Shown one piece after another: positions 8,752 through 17,692 of a stretch of DNA of 64,000 nucleotides (position 1 is its first letter; every line of letters starts with the position of its first letter). The notes beneath the pieces are model-generated. The model saw only the letters and a program-made list of their open reading frames with translations. It was not told the origin of the DNA and did not search any database. A program made the position numbers and the translations under genes. The stretch comes from Paraburkholderia sp. FT54. GTDB taxonomy: Bacteria; Pseudomonadota; Gammaproteobacteria; Burkholderiales; Burkholderiaceae. The stretch spans positions 620,001 through 684,000 of the forward strand of contig NZ_CP134197.1 in NCBI RefSeq assembly GCF_031585635.1, read 5' to 3'.

Positions 8752-9924
8752 TTAGGCGGGCCAGTTGCTGCGTCCCCAGTTGATCAAGTTGATCATGTCG
8801 ACGCCGCTGGCAAGCGCATTGTCCCGGTCGTCGCCGAACGTGCCGCCCGAGGACACGACGCCGCAAAGGCGAACATGGCCGTCGTCGAACCAGGAGAAGA
8901 ACGGGCCGCCGGAGTTGCCGTGGTTGAGGCTCGCCTCAGTTTCGATGATTTGCCCGTCGTCGTCTTCGTAGTCGTCCTCCATGCTTTGATTCAATTGCAC
9001 CGCGGGGCGCGTCCCGCCGCCCACATCGTCAGGGTAGCCGATGTTGGCCCAAACCTGCATGCCGCGCCAGTCATCATTGAAGGTGGTGGCCCCCAAAAAG
9101 CCGAGTCGCTGGCCGAGCGGCTCAAACAGCCGGCATAGCATGAAGTCGTGCCCGACGACGTAGTCGTCGTCGCTGTCGGCGTCGTAATGGCGAAGATCAC
9201 TAACGTTACTTGACCCGAACGGAGCATTAGGATTGGTCGCGCCGTCAAAGTGAGGCGAGAACGTCATCCACCAGCTTCCCCGATTAATGCTGGCGCTCGG
9301 ACGCATGTGATGCGCGGTGAGCATGAGTCGATCGCCGATGAGCACGCCCGAGCCGGAATTGCCATCGCTGGTCGTCACCCGCCCAGTCAAGTTCCACGGC
9401 CAGCTGCTATCCGTGAGCAGGTGCCGGGCGTCGCCGGGAAACACCACAAGCGGCGTGTAGTCGCCCTTGGGCCCGCGCAACCGCACCTGCCTTCGGACGA
9501 TCCGTTCGATAAGCGGCCGAGTGCGGACCTGCGCGTCGACTGGGATGAACCCGTCAAGTTGGTATGGGATGCGCTCGTCGCGCGCGGGCCGTCGCAAAGT
9601 GCCGACGGTGAGGCCGGTGCGTTGCGTGGTCGTCGCGCGATGGATGTCAAACTCGATGCGCCACCGGTCGCCATCGCGGTAGATCGTCGTCTTTGGTTCG
9701 GGAGCGCTCGAACTCGTGACGTCAACGGAGATCTGAAGACCATAGTGCCGGCCATCACGGTCGAATTCGGACGCTCTAGCATTAAGCTCCTTGCCAGTCA
9801 GAGGTCGGTGGTTCAAATTGTGCTTCTCGGTCTTCGTTGGTGGACACGCGTCGTCGCTTACTGCAGCGCTAGCCACTTCGGCGATCTTGGCCAAGGCCGC
9901 TTTTAGTTTTTCAATATCAGTCAT
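8752..9924 (-). CDS. Trypsin-like serine protease without signal peptide
   Basis: A 390-residue product. The C-terminal half is a chymotrypsin-fold (S1/V8-like) protease: GSGVLIGDRLMLTAHHM gives the catalytic His (205/206), GHDFMLCRL gives Asp260, and NHGNSGGPFF gives Ser338 with the oxyanion-hole Gly. The first 170 residues are an uncharacterised lead region starting with an amphipathic helix. There is no signal peptide, unusual for this family, so it is probably cytoplasmic or exported by a non-Sec route. The substrate is unknown. Such intracellular trypsin-like proteins often occur in conflict or regulated-proteolysis systems, but no partner gene is adjacent. Confidence 0.82.
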   Translation of the reverse strand: MTDIEKLKAALAKIAEVASAAVSDDACPPTKTEKHNLNHRPLTGKELNARASEFDRDGRHYGLQISVDVTSSSAPEPKTTIYRDGDRWRIEFDIHRATTTQRTGLTVGTLRRPARDERIPYQLDGFIPVDAQVRTRPLIERIVRRQVRLRGPKGDYTPLVVFPGDARHLLTDSSWPWNLTGRVTTSDGNSGSGVLIGDRLMLTAHHMRPSASINRGSWWMTFSPHFDGATNPNAPFGSSNVSDLRHYDADSDDDYVVGHDFMLCRLFEPLGQRLGFLGATTFNDDWRGMQVWANIGYPDDVGGGTRPAVQLNQSMEDDYEDDDGQIIETEASLNHGNSGGPFFSWFDDGHVRLCGVVSSGGTFGDDRDNALASGVDMINLINWGRSNWPA

Positions 9925-10139
9925 GGCTGCCTCCAGAAAGCGGCATTGGTTGCCGCCTTAATGTTTGAGGATCTTAAGGACGGCCAAGACTCCGTCTGTA
10001 CGCTAGTACACACAAGGGCGGACGGGCTTTATCCGCAGTGGCTTCGCGGATGCGTTGCCAGAAGGCGGTCAGGAAAATTCTGCATAATCGCCTCCGGTTG
10101 TGCTTGCAATGAATCGTCGAGCCAGCGAGGACTTAGCGC
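9925..10139. other. Short intergenic region upstream of protease gene
   Basis: Holds the presumed promoter of the minus-strand protease gene. No motif stands out clearly. Confidence 0.3.
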
Positions 10140-10318
10140 ATGAAACAGACTGACCTTGGACTGAACTTGTCGATGAATCGCACCCGCAAGTGCGAATTCC
10201 TGGACGACATGAACCGGGTCGTGCCGGGGGCCGATCTGGTGATGCTGATTGCCCTCGTATGCCCGAGAAGGCAAGCCTAGTCGTCCGCCGTTCGCGGTGG
10301 AGGCGATGCTGCGCATTT
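10140..10318 (+). pseudogene. N-terminal fragment of an IS5-family transposase
   Basis: From the ATG at 10140 the translation reads MKQTDLGLNLS, then FLDDMNRVVPGADLVMLIA. After a one-base frameshift near 10252 it continues YAREGKPSRPPFAVEAMLRIW. This is the conserved start of IS5-type transposases. The catalytic DDE domain is absent, because the similarity stops at 10318 and joins unrelated sequence. Confidence 0.7.
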
Positions 10319-10503
10319 GGGCGGCGTATGCGCTAGCGGACACCGGCACGCCGGCGGCCATTCTGGGCACCCTCGTGCAAGATGCTGATGCCGATGTGGC
10401 CAACTACGCCATTAGTCCCCGCGTTGAGGCGGCCATTCGCCGCCGGAAGAAATCTTCGGCCAATGCCCCGTCCGCCCGATGCCAGGACGATAGTCCGTTG
10501 TAG
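10319..10503 (+). other. HEAT-repeat-like coding fragment joined to the IS5 remnant
   Basis: The frame continues past the transposase similarity with WAAYALADTGTPAAIL and LVQDADADVANYAIS. This resembles one HEAT/leucine-rich-variant repeat (a helix pair with a DADV turn). It ends with a basic tail and a stop at 10503. It has no start of its own and is best read as a broken end of another gene. Confidence is low because only one repeat is visible. Confidence 0.35.
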
Positions 10504-10601
10504 GAGTGGAGCGGCCGCCTGAATGGCCGTCTGAGTGCGGTGGCAAACAGCTGAAGATGGCCGACCGCTGCCTGATGACGCCAGCCTCAAACTGCCTCAG
10601 T

Positions 10602-11357
10602 TCACATCATGCCGCCGGCGGCGCTCCCCGTGCCACCAGTGCCGGATGAAGGTGTGGACGTCGTCGTGAGCGGATGGGCGAGACCCGCCGCGGACAGCAG
10701 CGAGACGGCAGCCGGATCGGGCATACCATTGACGTTGATGGCGCCTGCTGTCGCCAGCGCGCCGAGATCGCTGTCGACCCCTGCTTGCCCGACGATAAAC
10801 GGCGTCGTCAGAAACGCCGGTGCCGTCAGTGTGACCGCATAGTGCTGCTGCAGATTCGTGACGACTGCCGATTGCGCAGCCAGTACATTGGTCTGATTTG
10901 CCAGCACCCGCTGGAACTGTAAGTTGCTCGGGAAGCCCGCAACCAGGCTGGTCTCGTTTGTGCCAAGTTGCGAAGCGAGGTAGACGAACATCAGTTCGGT
11001 CTCGGGTGTCGTATTGAAAGTGCCACCGGCAAATGCCAGCGAATGCAGAGTCGCGCCGCCGGAGGTCACAGCGAGGATGCAGGGAAGCGTGGCGTTGAAC
11101 GTAATGCTGTAGTGTCCACCGCCGTCTGACAGGGTAGAGCCCGAACCCGACGCACAACTGAAGGTAACCATCGCGCTGGCGAGCGCCTTGCCGATCGCTG
11201 CCGTGCCGGATAGAGCGACGTTTGGCATCCCGTTTCTGCCGCCACAGCCGTCGAGGCCGAAGCAGGCGCTTCCGCCACACGCGACGAGTGTTGCGAGCGA
11301 AGCCCCGCAAAGTGCGGCCAGCACCGGGCGAACGAAACGCACATCGTGAGTGTTCAT
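10602..11357 (-). CDS. Putative outer-membrane lipoprotein
   Basis: About 251 residues from the ATG at 11357. The open frame extends 16 codons upstream, but the internal start gives a clean lipoprotein signal (basic start, hydrophobic core, lipobox LVAC near residue 29). The mature part begins with a Cys/Gly-rich stretch (four more cysteines) and continues with a beta-rich domain of the carboxypeptidase-regulatory kind (VALSGTAAIGKALASAMVTFSC, then GHYSITFNATLPCIL). The C terminus is Gly/Ser/Thr rich. Function is unknown. Confidence 0.75.
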   Translation of the reverse strand: MNTHDVRFVRPVLAALCGASLATLVACGGSACFGLDGCGGRNGMPNVALSGTAAIGKALASAMVTFSCASGSGSTLSDGGGHYSITFNATLPCILAVTSGGATLHSLAFAGGTFNTTPETELMFVYLASQLGTNETSLVAGFPSNLQFQRVLANQTNVLAAQSAVVTNLQQHYAVTLTAPAFLTTPFIVGQAGVDSDLGALATAGAINVNGMPDPAAVSLLSAAGLAHPLTTTSTPSSGTGGTGSAAGGMM

Positions 11358-12018
11358 GGCCGCCTGCCGTTGATAGAAGAGGATAAGGCGAGCCGCCCCA
11401 CACAAAGGGACCGGCGCTGTTTTTAATTTTAGGCCCTATGCGCCGAAGCCGTTTGTCGCATCAGTCACATTCGCCGCGTTATCGGCCATCGCGGTTATCG
11501 GAGATCCGTCGTTTCAGCATTCTGCGAATGTCAGCTTCCGACCGAGGCGTGAGACCGTGGTCGACCCACAAGGGACATCCGATTCTCCTGAAAACGGACC
11601 TTTAACAGTCGAACTTTACCGCAAGTTTTCACGCGTAGAACTCGTAGAAGACGTCGACCGGTGCCGAAACGGCAAGCAGCTGCAGCGGGAAACATTGTGC
11701 AAGGTCGTCCACACTGTTCTGATCGCGAACCCGTCGAGCGGACAACGTCACAGCGTCTTTCCTGACGCCACCGTGGCGGCTCAAAAACTGCCCCCACAGT
11801 GGCATGTTGTGGAATCTGTCTGCGGTCACTGCTGCCGCAACCGTGGCGTGGCGTGGCATGATCGCATAGGATTGCCATGCATCTGTGTGGAGTTCGTTGG
11901 CTTCATTCTGGCCGGACACCCAGCGCGTGCCTTCACCCCCCACGCAGAAGAATTTGCCACAATCGCGGCTTGGAAAAATCGACTTACAACGAAAACGCTG
12001 ACAACGGCGAAATCAGAA
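11358..12018. other. Intergenic region between two minus-strand genes
   Basis: No gene is supported. A long plus-strand frame crossing this region continues through the antisense strand of the SDR gene and is a shadow. T-rich sequence upstream of the lipoprotein gene (about 11420-11435) may be part of its promoter. Confidence 0.3.
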
Positions 12019-12765
12019 TTAAAGCGCAGTCTTACCGCCGTTCACGCCAATAATCTGCCCCACCACGAATGCCGACTTGGGCGACGCAAGAAACAAAATA
12101 GCATCCGCGATTTCATCCGGTGTGCCGAAACGTTTTGCGGGAACACCGGCTTGCGCTGCCTGCCTGCGCTCAGCGCTTCCGGTAAAACGGTCCAGCATGC
12201 CCGTTTCCACCGGACCCGGCGCAACAGCGTTCACACGCACGCCGGCAGCTGCGCCTTCCAGCGCAGCCGCTTTTGTCAGTCCTTCGACGGCATGCTTGCT
12301 CGCGACATACATCGAAGCACCCGGGGCACCACGGCTACCCATGGTCGACGAGATGTTGATGATGCTGCCGCTCTTCTGCGCCAGCATCACGCGCATCTCA
12401 TGCTTAAGACACAGCAGTGTGCCAAGGACATTGGTGTCGAACACAGTTGCGTACGTCTGCGGAGTCTGCTCGATCACTGGACCAGGCACACCCTCGGTCC
12501 CGGCGTTGTTCACGGCAACATCGAGTCGACCGAAGCGGGCTACGGTCTGATCGACCAGTTGGCGCACTTCGTCCTCGTGGCGTACGTCGGTCTGGATGAA
12601 GACAGCTTCCGCGCCCAACTTCCTAAGTTCCGCTTCCAGAGCTGTGCCGTCCGCGGTGCGGCGGCCAGCGACAGCGAGGTTGACACCGTTCCGGGCGAAT
12701 GCGAGGGCGGTGGCTCGGCCGATGCCAGTCAGGGCACCGGTAATAAGAATTACGGGTTTGCTCAT
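12019..12765 (-). CDS. Short-chain dehydrogenase/reductase (SDR)
   Basis: 248 residues from the ATG at 12765, which follows a GGGAG ribosome site. It is a classical SDR: cofactor loop TGALTGIGRA (residues 9-18), NNAG near 86-89, catalytic Ser140, and Tyr153/Lys157 in YVASK. Arg35 and Arg36 after the second strand favour NADP(H) over NAD(H). The substrate is unknown. It is divergent from a LysR regulator 198 bp away, which probably controls it. Confidence 0.88.
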   Translation of the reverse strand: MSKPVILITGALTGIGRATALAFARNGVNLAVAGRRTADGTALEAELRKLGAEAVFIQTDVRHEDEVRQLVDQTVARFGRLDVAVNNAGTEGVPGPVIEQTPQTYATVFDTNVLGTLLCLKHEMRVMLAQKSGSIINISSTMGSRGAPGASMYVASKHAVEGLTKAAALEGAAAGVRVNAVAPGPVETGMLDRFTGSAERRQAAQAGVPAKRFGTPDEIADAILFLASPKSAFVVGQIIGVNGGKTAL

Positions 12766-12962
12766 AAAAAACTCCCAAAAATATGGCTTTCTGTGCGTGA
12801 GGCGGTTGACCGAAGATGCCAACGTTCGAAGTGGAAAACCTTCCAACTACGATGCCTTGAGAAGGAATTTAGGGGGTTATGGCAGAATGGAAAAAGACTT
12901 AATAAGCTGGGAGGTCATGCTTTGAAGGCATGGTCAAGCAAAAGCGGCATCGTGGAGGGATC

Positions 12963-13862
12963 ATGGAATTGCGGCACCTTCGATACTTCATCGCCGTCGC
13001 CGAGACAGGAAGCCTTACGGTCGCAGCCGAACGCCGTTTGCACACCTCCCAGCCATCGCTGAGCCGGCAAATTCGGGATCTGGAAACCCAGGTCGGGGTT
13101 GAATTGCTTAGCCGCAGTGCACGCGGCGTGGAACTGACTGCCGCTGGAAAGGCCTTCATCGATCACGTGCGGCTGGCGCTGAATCAGGTGGATGCCGCCA
13201 TTGAAGCCGCCAAGCAGGCAGCACAGCCGTCCAAGCAGCGATTTGCGCTCGGATTTCTCACCGGGCAGGAGATGACATGGCTACCCAGAGCCATGCACAT
13301 TCTTCGAGATGAATTACCCAACGTGGATGTCACGGTGTCCAGTGGGTATTCGCCAGATCTTGCTGAAGGAGTTGCACGAGGCAAGCTGGATCTGGCATTC
13401 ATGCGCGCCGAGCCGGACTTCGATCTTGCTTATCAAGTCGTGAGTCAGGAGCCGCTGGTGGTGCTGATGCCCAGCGACCACATGCTGGCATCACGCGACG
13501 TAGTCTCTCCCCGTGACCTTGCCGATTACCCTTTTATTGCCATGGCGAGCAAGGCGAAGGTGGTGCGCGCGGTTATCGACGGCTACCTGAAGCGTTCCGG
13601 TATCGAAATCGTGCCGACCCAAAACGTCGATAACCCTGCGATGGTCATGTCGTTGGTGGCATCGACCCGAAGTCTGACGCTCATTCCCTCGTACCTTGAG
13701 AATTTGATGCCGTGGTCGGTGGTTAGCCGGCCCCTAGCTGGCAATGTGCCGGAAGTTGATCTGGCTATCGGCTACAGCAAGGCGAATATGTCGCCCGTCT
13801 TGAAGCTCTTCCTTTCAAGAGTGGACGACCTGACCACCCGCTCGTGGCAAAGCGCTCGTTGA
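12963..13862 (+). CDS. LysR-family transcriptional regulator
   Basis: 299 residues from the ATG at 12963 preceded by GGAGGG. The start MELRHLRYFIAVAETGSLT and the motif HTSQPSLSRQIRDLE form the winged helix of the CbbR/CatR-like branch; the effector domain follows from about residue 90. It is divergent from the SDR gene and likely its regulator. The inducer is unknown. Confidence 0.88.
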   Translation: MELRHLRYFIAVAETGSLTVAAERRLHTSQPSLSRQIRDLETQVGVELLSRSARGVELTAAGKAFIDHVRLALNQVDAAIEAAKQAAQPSKQRFALGFLTGQEMTWLPRAMHILRDELPNVDVTVSSGYSPDLAEGVARGKLDLAFMRAEPDFDLAYQVVSQEPLVVLMPSDHMLASRDVVSPRDLADYPFIAMASKAKVVRAVIDGYLKRSGIEIVPTQNVDNPAMVMSLVASTRSLTLIPSYLENLMPWSVVSRPLAGNVPEVDLAIGYSKANMSPVLKLFLSRVDDLTTRSWQSAR

Positions 13863-14088
13863 TGCACGGATGGGTGTAAGGAAGATCACTGGTAATCCGA
13901 ACGCAATTGTCAACGATCCAGCCGACAATGTCGAAGGTCCGAATCTGGCCGACCACCGCCCTACGCGGCCTCGTATGTCGTATGCGTTCGTAGCGTTCTT
14001 TCGCGCCAATCGTAGCCCTTGCGTGCTGGCAGGGCGACGAGTTCATTGAATGCCGGCGGCCCGAATGGCGCCGGCCGATTTGCGGTCC

Positions 14089-14493
14089 TTATTTTGCAGC
14101 TTTGGACACATCGCACTCGCCAACGGGAACACTGTTGCCGCTGGTATTCTTCAGCGTAAGCGCCAGCCTGCTTCCCCTGTTGGCTGTGATGATCTGTCCA
14201 TAGCTGACGGTCGGGATAAATTGAATATCTGGGGCGACCGCCACTGGGGGATTTCTTGCGCCGTCCACTGTCAAGTCAAGTTCCACGGTAATCGATTCAA
14301 GAGCGACGCCCCAGTCCTTTCCGCGCGCCGCTTGTTCTTTTTTGAAATTGCAGAGGCCCACCATGACCTGCTCCAAAGCGGTGGGAATATCGACAGGTTT
14401 GCCGGGGGGAATCGGCGGTGTGTTACAGCCGGCAACTAGAAAAGGAAAGACAATAACAGCGAGGTGGGCGCGCATCACAATCCCCTGTTTCAT
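14089..14493 (-). CDS. Small lipoprotein with Trypco2-like core
   Basis: About 134 residues. The N terminus is a lipoprotein signal ending FLVAGC, followed by a Pro-rich linker (NTPPIPPGKP). The remainder shows a helix (DIPTALEQVMVGLCNF) and an amphipathic strand block (SITVELDLTV... SRLALTLKN). The helix-plus-strand pattern is reminiscent of trypsin-co-occurring domain 2, but the match is by eye and weak. A trypsin-like protease lies 4.2 kb away on the same strand, though not in an operon. The start could be at 14493 or 14475. Confidence 0.65.
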   Translation of the reverse strand: MKQGIVMRAHLAVIVFPFLVAGCNTPPIPPGKPVDIPTALEQVMVGLCNFKKEQAARGKDWGVALESITVELDLTVDGARNPPVAVAPDIQFIPTVSYGQIITANRGSRLALTLKNTSGNSVPVGECDVSKAAK

Positions 14494-14740
14494 GAAATGT
14501 TCACGGAGCCTCATTGCGGCGCCAGAATTTACTGTTCTTGCGCATAAACTCGGCGGTTGCCTCTCTGCTACCCAACCCAGATTCTAGTTCAAGCCAACGT
14601 CCATAGATGGCCGAACCTGGAATTCCATCGGAAGCCACGTGCAGTGCGTTCGACTCGACTAGCGAACTTCCGCAGGCGACCCTCTCCAGTCATCGGCACC
14701 CTCACCGCCTCGACGGCGGCTATGCGGGTGCAGCGATCAT
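14494..14740. other. Intergenic region
   Basis: Presumed promoter region of the lipoprotein gene. Nothing else stands out. Confidence 0.25.
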
Positions 14741-14917
14741 TCATCCCTTCAGGTCGGTCGACAAGTCATCGGCCAGAGCGAACGAACGCGCCTCATCGTC
14801 AACGCCGCGGGCGAGCAGAAGCAAAGTTTTAACCGCCTGCTCGCATGCGAGTTCGCTGCCCCCCAGACCGCGTGCAACCTCGGCGAGCGCCGCGTGAAGG
14901 GGCTGTTGCGCAGACAT
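14741..14917 (-). CDS. Possible small hypothetical protein (58 residues)
   Basis: An ATG at 14917 opens a 58-codon frame with GC-rich third positions typical of this genome. It encodes a mostly helical, acidic peptide (begins MSAQQPLHAALAEVARGL, contains LLLLARGVDDEARSFALADDL). No family is recognised. It could be a real small protein or the end of a decayed gene. Confidence 0.35.
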   Translation of the reverse strand: MSAQQPLHAALAEVARGLGGSELACEQAVKTLLLLARGVDDEARSFALADDLSTDLKG

Positions 14918-15080
14918 CTGGACATGCTGATCGCCCTGCCTCCCGTGTACACATGGCCTGCACCAACACGGCCATCATCCATAATCAATCAGCTATGCAA
15001 CTCCAAAAAATCTTTAATTATCGTGAATACATATTCGGTTCTATCCTTGGCTCATGCAGGTTGCAGCTGGGAGTCGAATC

Positions 15081-15602
15081 ATGGGACACGCCACTATCGA
15101 GTCGCGCACCAGTGCGACGATACAGATGCTGTGGCATCTTGGAGTTGGAAGCGAACCGGCTCTCGGCGCACATCTCGTGACACCTCGCGGCGCATACCGC
15201 CACCACGGCATCTATGTAGGCGAAGGCAAGGTGGTGCACTACGCGGGTCTTGCCCGGTCGTTGCATCGCGGACCTGTCGAGGAGGTGACGATTGCATGCT
15301 TCGCTGCCGGAAGCGAAGTGTGGATAAAGCCGGGCAATCGTCCAGGTTGCGCCGACCGGCAAGTCGTAGAACGGGCGCGCTCGCGCCTTGGCGAGAATCG
15401 ATACAGGCTGCTGACCAATAACTGCGAGCACTTCTGCACGTGGTGTCTGTATGGCGAAAGCCGCAGCGAGCAAGTGCGCGCGTACCTGACCTATCCGCGT
15501 GTGGCAATCGGCGCAGCGGCCGGCCTGTTCAAGATGTCGATCAATTACCTCACTGGGATGGTCAGCAACCGCGCAGGTGCGCAGGTGCGTTGCTCGATGT
15601 GA
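15081..15602 (+). CDS. LRAT-domain (NlpC/P60-fold) family protein
   Basis: About 173 residues (another ATG lies nine codons upstream at 15054). The core matches the lecithin:retinol acyltransferase fold: HHGIYVGEGKVVHYAG supplies the catalytic histidine (about residue 42) with its polar partner, and NNCEHFCTWC supplies the nucleophile Cys115 in the diagnostic NCEHF motif. A hydrophobic C-terminal segment (about residues 140-165) could anchor it in the membrane, as in eukaryotic LRAT. Bacterial members are presumed acyltransferases or lipases; the substrate is unknown. It stands alone. Confidence 0.82.
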   Translation: MGHATIESRTSATIQMLWHLGVGSEPALGAHLVTPRGAYRHHGIYVGEGKVVHYAGLARSLHRGPVEEVTIACFAAGSEVWIKPGNRPGCADRQVVERARSRLGENRYRLLTNNCEHFCTWCLYGESRSEQVRAYLTYPRVAIGAAAGLFKMSINYLTGMVSNRAGAQVRCSM

Positions 15603-16084
15603 AGAGCGACTCTGTCGGCGTTACCGCCAAAGAGCGCTTGATGGGTCAGATAATGTCCGGCTACGCGTAAGCGTGTCCATGTATGGCAATTAGTTTAGCC
15701 CGAGGTCCGGCAAGCATACATAAACATTGCGGCCCACGGTCTGCGTAAGCGAACGCTCCTGTTTTTGCCATGCACAGAGCCACGAGCCACCGAAGCGGGC
15801 CGGCACTCGACATTCGATCTTTTCCAAAGCGGCCGTTCGCAACTCAAGTGATAGATCCAGCAGATCTAATCCGGCTTTTCGAAGCGGTGACAGCGTGTTC
15901 AGATAGCTAGCGGACGACGGGTAAATTTTCCGGGCTCCAGGGCGCCGGCACCCTCCGGATTACCGTCCATCGCAGAGCGCGCGCTGAATTCTGGAAGGTG
16001 AGTTGAGCAGATCCTGCGGTTGGCTTGAGTGATCATGGCCGACGGCGAACCTCGGCATCGCTGGCTGACGCACAGTTAATAGGC
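15603..16084. other. Intergenic region
   Basis: No supported gene or clear structure. It separates the LRAT-domain and iron-permease genes. Confidence 0.3.
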
Positions 16085-16104
16085 ACGTACGTTGCTGCGT
16101 ACGT
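16085..16104. promoter_or_regulatory. Palindrome upstream of the iron permease gene
   Basis: A perfect inverted repeat, ACGTACG and CGTACGT separated by six bases, lies 25 bp before the ATG at 16129. Its position between any promoter and the ribosome site suggests an operator or a hairpin in the leader. The regulator is unknown. Confidence 0.45.
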
Positions 16105-16128
16105 ACACCTACGCTCTGGAGCAGGCCA

Positions 16129-16644
16129 ATGAAATCAAAACGCCAAGCCGCGGCTCCGACCGATGAACTGGATACGGTTCCCGACACAGCAAGCCCCGCG
16201 TACGCGACACAGCACCCGTTGACCAGGGCGTTTGACTCATTTGCGAGTCTCGTGACGCGCTGGGCTGGGTCGCCAGCGGTCTTCTGCCTCGCCGTGGCGA
16301 CGATTGTCGCGTGGGTTGTCACTGGACCGCTGTTCCATTACTCAGATGGCTGGCAACTGGTCATTAACACCGGCACGACCATCGTCACATTCCTTATGGT
16401 GTTCCTGATACAGCAGAGTCAGAACAAGGATAGTGTCGCGATGCACCTCAAGCTTAACGAGCTTCTGGCTTCTCACCGAGCGGCGGACAATCATCTGATC
16501 GGAATCGAGGATGCAACGGAAGAGGAATTGCGACGCCTTGCGACGGCCTACCTTCGGCTGTCAACCAAGAACCCCAACGACGACGACATTGTGCAGGCAG
16601 CAGCTGACGTCAAGGCCTGCTGCGAGGAGAGAGCTGGAGCCTGA
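16129..16644 (+). CDS. Low-affinity iron permease family protein
   Basis: 171 residues. The core THPLTRAFDSFASLVTRWAGSPAVF followed by two membrane helices (about residues 60-80 and 90-112), then IQQSQNKDSVAMHLKLNELL, is diagnostic of the bacterial family related to fungal Fet4. The C-terminal helical tail is cytoplasmic. The family name comes from yeast; most bacterial members, including this one, have no shown iron transport role and are often found among stress genes. It has a GGAG ribosome site and a palindrome in its leader. Confidence 0.85.
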   Translation: MKSKRQAAAPTDELDTVPDTASPAYATQHPLTRAFDSFASLVTRWAGSPAVFCLAVATIVAWVVTGPLFHYSDGWQLVINTGTTIVTFLMVFLIQQSQNKDSVAMHLKLNELLASHRAADNHLIGIEDATEEELRRLATAYLRLSTKNPNDDDIVQAAADVKACCEERAGA

Positions 16645-16863
16645 CGGGGGGAATGCGGAACCGCCGCCGCGGTAACGCTGCTCGCAAAACTTCCAGCAAC
16701 TTCGCCGCAGCGACCGACTATGGTCAGAACGCATGGAATGGAAGATATTCCCCGCGCCCTGTCTTCCCAAGCCGTGGCCTTCGGCATGGTATGTGAATTG
16801 CGGATAGCCACATGCGGATTGACGCCGTCCGGTGTTGACCGATTTGTGCTTGAGGAGACTGCC

Positions 16864-17139
16864 ATGCGAGTTGTGACGAAAGGAGCTTTGATTTCGGTGC
16901 TTTTAATTGGAATGTCGGGTAGCGTCTTCGCCCAAGGCACGGGCGGCGGTGCCGCGGGAGGACAAGGCGGGACAGGAATGAGCAAGCCAAACGCGAGCGG
17001 GTCGACCGACACGGTGTCTGGCGCATCAGGGTCTAATGCCATGGCACCCGCAACGATGGGTTCGCAGAAGAAGATGCACAAGAAGTCTGGAACCGCCACG
17101 CCGGCGTCAGCTACCAACCCTGCTTCGGGCGGAAGCTGA
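16864..17139 (+). CDS. Small exported Gly/Ser-rich protein
   Basis: 91 residues from the ATG at 16864 with a GAGGAG ribosome site. A signal peptide covers residues 1-24 (cleavage after VFAQ or at FA-Q). The mature part is low-complexity Gly, Ser, Thr, Ala and Asn, with a short basic patch KKMHKKSG. Such peptides are common in Burkholderia periplasm and usually lack assigned roles. Confidence 0.65.
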   Translation: MRVVTKGALISVLLIGMSGSVFAQGTGGGAAGGQGGTGMSKPNASGSTDTVSGASGSNAMAPATMGSQKKMHKKSGTATPASATNPASGGS

Positions 17140-17692
17140 ACGTTAGAGGTTGACCCTCGGCGGTCAGCAGTGTGGGATCATCTGAAGCACGCGACGGATT
17201 GCGTTTCCCGCGAGACGTTCTCCGCTGTGCCCGATGTCCTGTCAGGGAGTCCTCAGGCGCGCAAGCCCGCGCTTAAGGACAAATCGAGAGTACTGAGGTA
17301 GTGTTACGGCCGCTTAAGCAGCGGCTCGATTCTTTGGCACGACTCCACCGCCGCTAAATGCAGTCCGAGCCAAGCGATACGGTTTGCGTGCTGTGGAGAC
17401 CGTTGAGACGCGGCCCGTGTTATTCAGGGCGCGCACCTCGATGGAAAGGGAGCGGTCGTGCAATCCGCCATCACCGAGCACCGCTAAGCCTTCTTTTGCA
17501 CGAACGTAGCAAGGGCTGCTCCGTCTTGGCCGGGCTCTGAAAGGAGAACATCATCTTCGTCCATAACAAACGCTTCCAATACACAGTACGTGTTGCAGTG
17601 CCTAATCCCTGTGGCATCAGGACGCTTTAATCCAACTCGCACGTAGTAAACTGCACCGACAACGCGCTGGATAACACGAGGAGATAACTGTG
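17140..17692. other. Intergenic region with a two-part hairpin
   Basis: No gene is supported. At 17249-17280 an interrupted hairpin can form: GTCCT pairs with AGGAC, and GCGCG with CGCGC, with a symmetrical 3-base internal loop and a six-base apical loop. There is no U-tract, so it is not a standard terminator. It could be an RNA structure or an extragenic repeat. Confidence 0.4.

Noticed and set aside
8660..8866. Hydrophobic reverse-strand peptide as a small membrane protein
   Set aside because: The helix lies downstream of an unlikely Arg-rich start overlapping the protease gene; no ribosome site supports an internal start.
11557..13062. 501-codon plus-strand open frame
   Set aside because: It runs antisense through the SDR gene and into the LysR gene; composition is Arg/Cys/His rich and no family or ribosome site fits. 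It is a high-GC shadow.
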